Source of the DNA: Rhodovulum sulfidophilum
GTDB lineage: Bacteria > Pseudomonadota > Alphaproteobacteria > Rhodobacterales > Rhodobacteraceae
Reading direction: 5' to 3'
Assembly (NCBI GenBank): GCA_003241785.1
Contig: QFPW01000026.1
Span: 1-44,215, forward strand
Length of the DNA stretch: 44,215 nucleotides
This document shows, in pieces, positions 15,637 through 23,098 of the stretch. Under the pieces are notes generated by a model. The model ran no database searches. It was not told where the DNA came from and saw nothing but the letters and a program-made list of their open reading frames with translations. Made by a program: the position numbers and the translations under genes. Positions within the stretch are counted from its first letter, which is position 1. The number at the start of each line of letters is the position of its first letter.

Positions 15637-16512
15637 GTGGATTGGGAGAACATCAAATATTTTCTTACGCTTGCGCGCAGCGGTACGTTGACCGAGGCGG
15701 CCCGCCGGATGAATGTTCAACATTCAACGATCTCTCGGCGGATCGCCAGGATGGAGGTGGAGCACGGCGAGCCGCTGTTCCTGCGCTCGCGGGAGGGGTT
15801 CGAGCTCAGCGGCGCGGGCCGCCGGCTCCTCCTCCGCGCCGAAGCCGTCGAACGCGCGGTCCGGGCGCTCGAGCCGCCCGGTCCGGCCGCGACCCTCTCC
15901 GGAACGGTGCGCGTCGGCGTCACCGAGGGATACGGCGGCTTCGTGATCCCGCCGGTCCTGCGCGACCTGTCGATCGCCCATCCCGATCTGGAGGTCGAGC
16001 TGATCGTCGAGCCGAGGATCATCCGGTTGCCCCGGAACGAGGCCGACATCCTGATAAACATCGACCGGCCCGAGCGCGGGCCCTATCTGATGCAGAAGCT
16101 GATGGATTACGATCTCGGGCTCTACGCAGCGCCGCGCTATCTCGCGGAGGCGGGCGTTCCGGCCGGACGGGCCGAGCTGCGCGGGCATCGGTTCGTCAGC
16201 TACCTGCCGAACATCGGCCCGGCCAAGGGCGTGCCCGCCATCTCCGTCGTGCCGCAGGCGGCCCAGGCGCGGACGCGGTCCTCGTCGCTCGGCGTCCAGA
16301 TCGCGCTGGCCCGGGCGGGCGTCGGCATCGCCCTCCTGCCAACCTACGCGGCGGGCGCGGACGACGCGCTCGAACCCGTCCTCCCGGGCGAGGTCACGGT
16401 GCGGCGCGGCTACTGGATCTCGGCCCCGACCGAGCTGCGCCAGGTCGCCCGCGTGCGCCGGGTCTGGGACGCGATCGTCGCGGGCGCGCGCGAATGGCGG
16501 CCCGCGCGCTGA
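15637..16512 (+). CDS. LysR-family transcriptional regulator
   Basis: 291 residues from the GTG at 15637, chosen because GGAGGAAG stands six bases before it and the protein then starts V(M)DWENIKYFLTLARSGTLTEAARRM, the standard LysR opening. An ATG ten codons upstream is the alternative. The winged HTH (about 1-60) includes VQHSTISRRIARME. The effector domain follows, with VRVGVTEGYGG and the late GVGIALLPTYA. It diverges from the mmsA-like gene and faces the TRAP transporter gene tail to tail, so the likely target is the aldehyde dehydrogenase promoter. Confidence 0.88.
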   Translation: MDWENIKYFLTLARSGTLTEAARRMNVQHSTISRRIARMEVEHGEPLFLRSREGFELSGAGRRLLLRAEAVERAVRALEPPGPAATLSGTVRVGVTEGYGGFVIPPVLRDLSIAHPDLEVELIVEPRIIRLPRNEADILINIDRPERGPYLMQKLMDYDLGLYAAPRYLAEAGVPAGRAELRGHRFVSYLPNIGPAKGVPAISVVPQAAQARTRSSSLGVQIALARAGVGIALLPTYAAGADDALEPVLPGEVTVRRGYWISAPTELRQVARVRRVWDAIVAGAREWRPAR

Positions 16513-16543
16513 GACCCGCCCGCTCCGGCGGGGAGCCGCGCTC

Positions 16544-18484
16544 CTAGAGGGTCAGGGTCACGAGGGCGGGAAAGGCCATCAGCACCGCGATCAGCACGGC
16601 CATCGCAAGCACGAACGGCAGCGAGCCGACGAAGATATCGCCCAGGGCGCAGATGTCGCCGACGGTCGATTTCACCACGAAGACGCTGATCCCGAAGGGT
16701 GGCGTCAGCAGCCCCATCTCGACGGCGACGATGGTGAGGATCCCGAACCAGATCACCACGTCGGGCCCGATCACCGGCTGGCCGAGGGTGACGATCAGCG
16801 GGAGCGCGATCGGGACGGTGATGACGATGATCGACGAGGCGTCGAGGAACATCCCGAGCAGGATGACCACCACGAGGAACAGGATGAGGACGCCCCAGAA
16901 GCCGAAGCCCGCCGTCGTGGCGTAGTCGACCATCCGCATCGGCAGCGTCGAGAGGACGAGCGCCTTCGACAGCATGCTCGCGCCGATCACCAGCGCCAGC
17001 ACCGCGACCGAGATCAGCCCGGTCTCCTGCGACACCATCCAGAGGTTGTCGCGGGTCAGCTTGCGCCGCGCGATGGTGACCAGCATCGCCGCCAGCGCCC
17101 CGACCGCGCCGGCCTGGGTCGGGGTGAACCAGCCGAGATAGACGCCGCCGATGATGACCGTCACGAGCACGCCGATCGGCAGCAGCCGCCGGGCCGAGCT
17201 GACCAGCGTCTCGGGCTCCAGCCCCGCGACCTCGCCGGGACGGCCGACGAAGCCGGGCCAGAACCGCGCCATGACGAGAATGAGCGCGCAGAAGATCATC
17301 GCCAGCAGAAGGCCCGGGACCACGGCGGCGAGGAACAGCTTGCCGACCGAGGCCTCGGCCACGAAGGCGTAGATGATGAGCAGCAGGCTCGGCGGCAGCA
17401 GCATCCCGAGGACCGAGGACCCCGCCACCGTGCCGGTGGCGAACCGCGCCGTGTAGCCATGAGCCACCATCTGCGGCACCGCGAGCTTCGAGAAGACCGC
17501 GGCCGAGGCGATGGAGATGCCCGTCACCGCCGCGAAGAGCGCGTTCGCCATCACTGTGGCGATGCCGAGGCCGCCGAGGAGCTTGCGCGACCACCAGGCC
17601 GCCACCCGATAGGCGTCGCGGCCGATCTCGGAGATATCTGTGAAGAGCCCCATCAGCACGAAGAGCGGCACGACGCCGAAATCGAACTTGTTCACCGTGC
17701 CGGTGGCCGCCGTCTTCAGCGCCTTGACGGCGACCGCGGGATTGTCGCGAATGAGCCAGATCCCGATCAGGCCGACGAACATCATCACCGGGGCCACGTG
17801 CATGCCCGCCATTAGGAGCACGACCAGCGCCGCGACGACCAGGCCGCCCAGGGCCAGCCGGCCCGGATCCAGCCACAGGATCAGCGCCCAGGCCAGCGCG
17901 AAGAGGCCGAGGGTGGCGATCAGCGTCAGGATCTCCTCGCGACCGCGTCGGGCGGCGAGCTCCCGCGCCGCGCAGCGCGCGAACTCGAGCGCCGTCGCGG
18001 TGGCGCCGATGGCCGTGAGGAGCTTGAAGGGCCAGCTTGGCATGGTGAGCACGCCGCGGGTGCCGATATACTCGCCGCTCTCGAAGGCCCCCGCGAAATC
18101 GCGCGTCAGCTCGAGCGCGAGCAGCGCGAAGATCGCGCCGCCGATCGCGAGGAACACGAGATCCATCATCCCGGCGACGCCCGGGCGCGCCGCCTTGAGC
18201 GGCCCGAACAGGAAATCGGCCCGCGTGAGCCGCCCACGCCGCAGCACGGCCGCCAGCTGCAGAAAGATAATGGGGACGATGGAATTCTCGGTGAACTCGA
18301 TCACACCGTAGAGCGGACGCGAGAACAGCTTCAGCCCCAGCACATCGGCGCAGATCAGCAGCATGATCACGAAGATCCATGCCGTCCCGAGGGCCGCGAG
18401 GCCGGCTATGGCGCGCGAGAAGAGCGCGGAGACGAGCGGTTCCGGCGCCGGCGCGGCGGCCGCGGTCGTCAGTGTTTCCTGCAT
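16544..18484 (-). CDS. TRAP transporter permease, DctQ-DctM fusion
   Basis: 646 residues. The N-terminal part (about 25-190) has four hydrophobic helices and the DctQ signature region (VIEFTENSIVPIIFLQLAAVLRRG). The remainder is a 12-13 helix DctM domain with PVMMFVGLIGIWLI, GVVPLFVLMGLF, the GISIASAAVFSKLAVPQM segment, LLPPSLLLIIYA, and GLLTPPFGISVFVVKS near the end. Fused QM permeases are known among TRAP systems. With the periplasmic protein upstream it forms a sodium-dependent carboxylate importer. It is last of the operon beginning at 21833, which suggests an aromatic or dicarboxylic acid substrate. TTTCC(TCC)-side leader GGGGGAGGAAACCGTC gives a strong ribosome site. Confidence 0.9.
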   Translation of the reverse strand: MQETLTTAAAAPAPEPLVSALFSRAIAGLAALGTAWIFVIMLLICADVLGLKLFSRPLYGVIEFTENSIVPIIFLQLAAVLRRGRLTRADFLFGPLKAARPGVAGMMDLVFLAIGGAIFALLALELTRDFAGAFESGEYIGTRGVLTMPSWPFKLLTAIGATATALEFARCAARELAARRGREEILTLIATLGLFALAWALILWLDPGRLALGGLVVAALVVLLMAGMHVAPVMMFVGLIGIWLIRDNPAVAVKALKTAATGTVNKFDFGVVPLFVLMGLFTDISEIGRDAYRVAAWWSRKLLGGLGIATVMANALFAAVTGISIASAAVFSKLAVPQMVAHGYTARFATGTVAGSSVLGMLLPPSLLLIIYAFVAEASVGKLFLAAVVPGLLLAMIFCALILVMARFWPGFVGRPGEVAGLEPETLVSSARRLLPIGVLVTVIIGGVYLGWFTPTQAGAVGALAAMLVTIARRKLTRDNLWMVSQETGLISVAVLALVIGASMLSKALVLSTLPMRMVDYATTAGFGFWGVLILFLVVVILLGMFLDASSIIVITVPIALPLIVTLGQPVIGPDVVIWFGILTIVAVEMGLLTPPFGISVFVVKSTVGDICALGDIFVGSLPFVLAMAVLIAVLMAFPALVTLTL

Positions 18485-18567
18485 GACGGTTTCCTCCCCC
18501 GTCGGCCGGGCGCCGCGGGCGTTTTCAAGAAGGGCGGAAAGAGCGGCGGGACGCGCCGCGCGGGACG

Positions 18568-19617
18568 TCAGGGCCGCGCGGTCCAGTCGCGCAACGGCCG
18601 CGCGCCGCCGTCCCGCATCGCCTGCGTATAGGCCGCGATGAGCTCCGCGCCACGCGGGAACGCGGCCGCCCATTCGCCGGCGAGATCCGGCAGCGCCGCG
18701 GCCCATTTCGCGCGCTCCGCCTCGGGAAACTCGGCCAATGTCACGGTCGGATCGGCGCGGTAGGCGTCGATCGAGGCCTGATAGCGTTCCTCGACGATCC
18801 GGGCGTTCTCGGCGCTGTATTCCGGGCCAAGCTCGCGCAGGACCTGGCGCACGTCCTCGGGCAGGCCGTCCCAGGTGTCCTTGTTGACGGCGAAGGCGCC
18901 GATCATGTTGCTCCCGACGCCGACCAGCGTCACGAAGGGCGCGACCTCGTGCATCCGCAGCGGCGCCGCGCCCGACATGATCGACAGGACGCCGTCGGCC
19001 ATCCCGGTCTCGATCTGGTTGTAGAACGTGGTCAGCGCGCCATCCACCGGAACCGCGCCGACCGCCGTGATCCAGGGCGCCGAGGTGCCCGGGGCCAGTA
19101 TCTTGCGCCCCCGCAGATCCTCGACGGAATTGACCGGAAAGGTGGTGAACAGATGGTAGGTATCGGCGCCGGTCGCGCCGAGGAAGACCACGCCGTGCGC
19201 CTCCCACGCCTCGCTCAGGAAGGGCAGCTCGGCGTGCAGCCGGTTGAAGGTCTCGATGACGAGACCCGCGTCGTCCGAGGTGAAGGGCGTGTAGTAGGTC
19301 ACGTTCTGATAGGGAAGCTTGCTCTCCTCCCACAGCGTGCCGACCCAGCCCGCGTCGGTGATGCCCTCGCCCACGGCTTCCAGCGTGTCGCCGAAACCGT
19401 AGAGCGAGCCGGCGTAGGCCTCGGTCCAGTCGACCCGGTTCCCGGAGCCCATCGCCGCGAGCCTCTCGTTGGTCTTCGCGACGATCACGCTGCTCAAGGG
19501 CGCCACCCAGGGAACGGTGGCGGCGTGGCTGGACGAGATCGTGAGTTCATAGGTCTCCGCTCGCGCGCAGCACGCCGCGAGCGCGGCCACGAGGGCCGCG
19601 ACGGAAATCGTCTTCAT
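18568..19617 (-). CDS. dctP: TRAP transporter substrate-binding protein
   Basis: 349 residues. A signal peptide at 1 to about 23 (hydrophobic core, cleavage after ARA) is followed by a DctP-fold domain with YELTISSSHAATVPWV at the mature N-terminus, EAVGEGITDAGWVGTLWEESKLP, a LRGRKILAPGT motif with the carboxylate-binding Arg region, and FYNQIETGMADGVLSIMSG. It delivers the ligand to the fused DctQM permease, whose gene begins 83 bases downstream. The ATG follows GGGAGG. Position inside a meta-cleavage operon suggests an aromatic carboxylate or a ring-cleavage product as ligand, as inference. Confidence 0.9.
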   Translation of the reverse strand: MKTISVAALVAALAACCARAETYELTISSSHAATVPWVAPLSSVIVAKTNERLAAMGSGNRVDWTEAYAGSLYGFGDTLEAVGEGITDAGWVGTLWEESKLPYQNVTYYTPFTSDDAGLVIETFNRLHAELPFLSEAWEAHGVVFLGATGADTYHLFTTFPVNSVEDLRGRKILAPGTSAPWITAVGAVPVDGALTTFYNQIETGMADGVLSIMSGAAPLRMHEVAPFVTLVGVGSNMIGAFAVNKDTWDGLPEDVRQVLRELGPEYSAENARIVEERYQASIDAYRADPTVTLAEFPEAERAKWAAALPDLAGEWAAAFPRGAELIAAYTQAMRDGGARPLRDWTARP

Positions 19618-19637
19618 CGTGTTCCTCCCGGGATGGT

Positions 19638-20030
19638 TCAGGCGTGGCGGATCGGCGTGGGCTGGAAAGCCACCAGCCGCCAGTCCCGCCCATCCCGCGC
19701 CCATATCGCCGTGTAGCTGTTGTCGAGCTCGCGGGCTTCGCCTCCGACGATCGCCCGGGCCCGCATCGCGCCGATCACCGTGGCGCTGTCGCCCCGCAGG
19801 ATGATCCGCTCGATGTCGTGCCCGATCTCGAGATAGTCGAAGAACCCGGCCGAGAGCTTGTCGAGATAGCCGCGCTTGTCGTCACGGTCGCCGAGGGAAT
19901 GGGTATAGACGAGCTCGTCGTCGAGCATCCGCTCGAGCGCCGCGCGGTCGCCGCGCAGCATCGCGTCGTAGCGCGCCGCCTCGAGCCCGGCGATCGCCTC
20001 GACCGACGTCGTCGCGCTCACGCCGGGCAT
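19638..20030 (-). CDS. SnoaL-like/DUF4440-type NTF2-fold protein
   Basis: 130 residues: IAGLEAARYDAMLRGDRAALERML, DELVYTHSLGDRDDKRGYLD and a C-terminal YTAIWARDGRDWRLVAFQPTPI are typical of small DUF4440/SnoaL proteins. It may act as an isomerase, dehydratase or accessory protein. Two starts are possible: ATG at 20030 (overlapping the dioxygenase by 13 bases) or GTG at 20021, which makes a GTGA overlap. GGTGGAGG is better spaced for the GTG. It is cotranscribed with the dioxygenase and TRAP genes. Confidence 0.75.
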   Translation of the reverse strand: MPGVSATTSVEAIAGLEAARYDAMLRGDRAALERMLDDELVYTHSLGDRDDKRGYLDKLSAGFFDYLEIGHDIERIILRGDSATVIGAMRARAIVGGEARELDNSYTAIWARDGRDWRLVAFQPTPIRHA

Positions 20031-20926
20031 GCCTCCACCTCGACCATCCGGTTGTGATGCTGGACCCAGTCCATCGGCGGCAGATGGCCCCACTGGTTGA
20101 CCACCTTCCAGTTCGAAAGGTTCTCGCCCGGTTCCGAGACGCGGGTCGGGGCGGTTTCGTCGAGGATGACCTCCATCTCGGCGATGCATTCGATCAGGAA
20201 CCCGGCGGAGTCGTAGTAATAGAGGAACAGGTTGTCGCCCGCGCCATGCCGGCCCGGCCCCCAGACCAGACGCCGGTTCTCCACGGAGAGATTGTCGCTG
20301 AGCCCGCGGAAGTCCTGGAACGAGTTGAATTCCCAGCTGATGTGATGAAGGCCGCTGTCGCCCTTGACGGCCGCGATCGTATGGTGCCGGCCGTCGCCCG
20401 CCCGCATCCAGCTGATCTCGTAGCCCGTGGTCCGCTCGCTGAGCAGCAGGCCGCAGGCGGCCGAGAGCTCGCGCGCCCAGGTCTCCGGATCCGAGGCGGT
20501 GAAGTTCAGGTGATCGAGGCATCTGGCATGCACCCCGGGACCGTGGAATCGGGTGGGCCGGTCGAGCGGCATGGGGGTGTGCACTTCGAACACATGGCCC
20601 TCGGTGGTGGCGAAGGTCACCGAATGCGCGATGCAGGCCAGCGACGGCTTGTCGCCGAGGATCCGCAGCCCGGCCGCGCGCGCGCGGCGGCGGACCTCGC
20701 CCACGGCCGCGGCGTCGCAGGCCTCCAGCCCGCAGACCCGGAACAGGTTCTCCGCGCCCGGGTGGATGACGAGTTCCGCGTGGCGCTGGTTGGACGACAC
20801 CAGGATCGCCCCGTTCTCCTCGCCGACGACGCGGGCGCCGATGATATTCGCGGTATCCTCGGCCAGACGCCGCGGATCGCGCGCCTGGACCGAGGCGTAG
20901 CTCAGCCTGTTGACAAGCGGTTTCAT
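20018..20926 (-). CDS. Type I extradiol (VOC) ring-cleavage dioxygenase
   Basis: 302 residues made of two vicinal-oxygen-chelate modules. The C-terminal catalytic module carries a 2-His-1-carboxylate set: His139 (LDHLNF), His195 (LHHISWEF) and Glu246 (FLIECIAEM). The N-terminal module has degenerate ligand positions, as in catechol 2,3-dioxygenases. It should open a catechol-type ring next to one hydroxyl using Fe(II) or Mn(II). The following FAH-family gene and the TRAP importer fit a meta-cleavage route for an aromatic acid. The exact substrate (for example homoprotocatechuate-like) is not deducible. Confidence 0.85.
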   Translation of the reverse strand: MKPLVNRLSYASVQARDPRRLAEDTANIIGARVVGEENGAILVSSNQRHAELVIHPGAENLFRVCGLEACDAAAVGEVRRRARAAGLRILGDKPSLACIAHSVTFATTEGHVFEVHTPMPLDRPTRFHGPGVHARCLDHLNFTASDPETWARELSAACGLLLSERTTGYEISWMRAGDGRHHTIAAVKGDSGLHHISWEFNSFQDFRGLSDNLSVENRRLVWGPGRHGAGDNLFLYYYDSAGFLIECIAEMEVILDETAPTRVSEPGENLSNWKVVNQWGHLPPMDWVQHHNRMVEVEACPA

Positions 20927-20972
20927 GATTTCCTCCCTGTTGTCTCGCCGCGGCTTTTGTTTGCGCGCTGAT

Positions 20973-21833
20973 CTATTCGGCCGCGGCCGGCAAGGGGACC
21001 CGCGGCTCGTCCCGAACCGGATTGACGAGCGTGCCGATCCCCTCGATCGTCACTTCGACGACGTCGCCGTCCTTCATGTAGAGCGGCGGCTTGCGCGCGA
21101 AGCCCACGCCCGCCGGGGTTCCCGTCGCGATCATGTCGCCGGGCTCGAGGGTCGTGAAGGCGCTGGCCTTGGCGACGAGTTCGGCGACCGGGAAGATCAT
21201 CAGGCTCGTGTCGACCGACTGCACGATCTCGCCGTTCAGGCGCACCTCCATCCGCAAGCCGGCTCCGCCCGGCGGCAGTTCGTCGGCCGTGACGAAATCG
21301 GGTCCGCAAGCCCCCGTCGCGTCGAAGTTCTTGCCCGGCGTCCATTGCGCGCCGAGGAACTGGTAGTTGCGGATCGAGGCGTCGTTAAAGACCGAATAGC
21401 CCGCGACGAAGGACAAAGCCTCCTCCGCGCTCACATGGCGCGCCGGCCGGCCGATCACGACCAGAAGCTCGCCCTCGAAATCCAGCTCGTCGCTGACGAA
21501 GGGACGCAGGATCGGCTGCCCGGCGCCCAGCAGGCTGGAGGCGAAGCGCGGAAAGAAGGCGGGATAGGTCGGGAGATCCTTGTAAGGGCTTTCCTTGGCA
21601 TGATCGACGTAGTTCAGCCCGACGCAGATGACCTTGCCCGGCTTCGAGATCGGCGGAGCCGGGTCGACCGTATCGATATCCATCTCCGGCGCGCCATCGG
21701 CGACGGACCGGTCCGAAGCCCGACCGGCGGCGATGAGCGCGGCGAGATCGACCGCGCCCAGGTCGCGCCAGACCGCGCCGTCATGGACGGCGAGGCCCGC
21801 GGCGCCGTTGCGTAAATAAGATCTGTAACGCAT
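20973..21833 (-). CDS. Fumarylacetoacetate hydrolase-family hydrolase/isomerase
   Basis: 286 residues. The N-terminal cap (about 1-65) is followed by the FAH core with CVGLNYVDHAKES (70-82), the metal ligands Glu120 and Glu122 in DFEGELLVVIG and Asp151 in VFNDASIRN. A GDMIATGTPAGVGF motif stands near the end. Members include 2-hydroxyhepta-2,4-diene-dioate isomerases, oxaloacetate decarboxylases and acylpyruvases, so it probably processes the product of the neighbouring dioxygenase. First gene of its operon. AAGGGA precedes the ATG, and it diverges from the GntR-type regulator. Confidence 0.88.
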   Translation of the reverse strand: MRYRSYLRNGAAGLAVHDGAVWRDLGAVDLAALIAAGRASDRSVADGAPEMDIDTVDPAPPISKPGKVICVGLNYVDHAKESPYKDLPTYPAFFPRFASSLLGAGQPILRPFVSDELDFEGELLVVIGRPARHVSAEEALSFVAGYSVFNDASIRNYQFLGAQWTPGKNFDATGACGPDFVTADELPPGGAGLRMEVRLNGEIVQSVDTSLMIFPVAELVAKASAFTTLEPGDMIATGTPAGVGFARKPPLYMKDGDVVEVTIEGIGTLVNPVRDEPRVPLPAAAE

Positions 21834-21960
21834 GGAAATCCCTTCATGTTCTTCCCGCGATCCGGGCGGCCGCGCCCTCCCGGCGGCCGGGTGAGGGAGT
21901 CGATCGGGCGCCGGGTCGGCTCGGGCTCACTATGCGGACGATTCTCCCGTCGCGCAAGTT

Positions 21961-21987
21961 TTTTCCAAAATGTACATATTTTCCAAA
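21961..21987. promoter_or_regulatory. AT-rich repeat element in the FAH/GntR divergent promoter
   Basis: TTTTCCAAA occurs twice, at 21961-21969 and 21979-21987 (18-base step), flanking TGTACA (21971-21976). The element stands out from the GC-rich surroundings and lies between divergent genes. TGTACA-type palindromes fit the short dyads bound by GntR/FCD regulators, so this is the best candidate for control by the adjacent regulator. Confidence 0.5.
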
Positions 21988-22074
21988 TTTATTATGATTG
22001 CGGAAACTTGTCGAGGTCGGGGAAGAACGCTAGCTTGGCCCCTGAAAGCGGGCGCGGTGCCGGGTCACGAGGGA

Positions 22075-22761
22075 ATGCAGCAAGACGTTCAAGCCGAGGC
22101 GGATAGCGGAAAGACCCGGACGGCCGAGATCCTCGGCGTTCTCCGGGACGATATCCTCGCGGCCCGGCTGGTCCCGGGCGAGAAGTTGCGGTTCGACGAA
22201 CTGCGCGAGACCTACGAGATCGGCATCTCTCCGTTGCGCGAGGCCCTGATGCATCTCGCCTCCGAGGGGCTCGTCACCACCGAGCAGCGCAAGGGTTACC
22301 GCGTCGCGCCGGTCTCGGGCGCGGATCTGCGCGAGATCGCCTTTCTGCGCGGCGAATTCGATTCGCTGGCGATCCGCCTCTCGATCGCCAATGGGGACGA
22401 GCTGTGGGAGGGGCGGATCCTCGCCGCCTTTCATGCGATGCGGCGGCGCGGGAAGATCGGTCCCGATGGCACCGTCGACCGGGAATGGGAACGCTACCAC
22501 ATCGGATTCCACGCGGAGCTGGTCTCCGAATGCCGCCTGCCGAAGCTGTTGTCGTTCCGGGCCATTCTCGACCTGCAGGCGCAACGCTACCGACGCATCG
22601 CGGCGTTTCACTACCTCAAGGCGCCGCGCGACGATGTCGCCGAGCATCTGGCGCTGCGCGACGCTGTTCTCGCGCGCGACGCCGATCTGGCGGCCAGGCT
22701 GATCCGCGAGCATTACTCGCGAACGGTGGAAATCATCCTCGCTGGACAGGCCGAGGACTGA
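22075..22761 (+). CDS. GntR-family regulator, FCD subfamily
   Basis: 228 residues from the ATG at 22075. A GTG at 22058 or the ATG at 21970 would give longer forms, but the latter lies inside the AT-rich operator-like element. The N-terminal winged HTH (about 15-85) includes AEILGVLRDDILAARLVPGEKLRFDELRETY, then GISPLREALMHLASEGLV. The FCD effector domain (about 90-220) has the metal-type residues in FHAELVSEC, VAEHLALRDA and the final REHYSRTVEII. It most likely senses an aromatic or ring-cleavage intermediate and controls the divergent FAH-dioxygenase-TRAP operon. Confidence 0.85.
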   Translation: MQQDVQAEADSGKTRTAEILGVLRDDILAARLVPGEKLRFDELRETYEIGISPLREALMHLASEGLVTTEQRKGYRVAPVSGADLREIAFLRGEFDSLAIRLSIANGDELWEGRILAAFHAMRRRGKIGPDGTVDREWERYHIGFHAELVSECRLPKLLSFRAILDLQAQRYRRIAAFHYLKAPRDDVAEHLALRDAVLARDADLAARLIREHYSRTVEIILAGQAED

Positions 22762-22899
22762 TCCCGGCGCCGATCGGTGAGCGTCGTTTCCGCGGACGGT
22801 GCCGCCACACGGCGTTCCGCCCGCGATCCTTTCAGGCGACCCGGTGGGTCGCGGGGTTCCTTTCGAACAGGCTGTTAATCATAACCCGGCCCGGCCGGA

Positions 22900-23016
22900 G
22901 ATTCCCTGATTCAAGAGATTCCAGATTCAGGGCGGAAAAACCCGGGGATTCCAGCGCTGTATGGCGTGACTCCTGACCCGGCGGGGGAGGTTGCCTGTCC
23001 TCACGGGGGCGGAATC
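22900..23016. repeat. GANTC (CcrM-type methylation site) cluster at the replication origin
   Basis: Seven GANTC sites lie in 117 bases: GATTC at 22900, 22908, 22917, 22924 and 22947, GACTC at 22968 (touching iteron 1) and GAATC at 23012 (touching iteron 3). Two more follow at 23110 and 23141 in the start of the rep gene. At this GC content about one per 300 bases would be expected (rough estimate). The first five sit in an AT-richer stretch that could be the unwinding region. Confidence 0.7.
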
Positions 23017-23070
23017 CTGACCGCGTGGGGGATCGAACCTGTCCGATCGGGGGCCGACCCTTGCCTGACC
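22972..23070 (+). repeat. Iterons of the replication origin (five copies)
   Basis: CCTGACC or CCTGTCC begins at 22972, 22994, 23016, 23038 and 23064. Copies 1 to 4 are spaced exactly 22 bases and carry GGGG five bases after the heptamer. Copy 5 lies 26 bases on and lacks the G-run. A and T alternate at the fifth base through the series (A,T,A,T,A). Direct repeats of 20-22 bp just upstream of the initiator gene are the hallmark of iteron-controlled origins recognised by Rep_3 proteins. Copy 5 is close to the rep start and could mediate autorepression. Confidence 0.85.
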
Positions 23071-23098
23071 TTCATTGACGGATGAGGTCAGGATAAGC

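Noticed and set aside
16516..16533. CCCGCC...GGCGGG stem between the convergent LysR and TRAP genes as a terminator
   Set aside because: Only six base pairs and no T-run; common by chance at this GC content.
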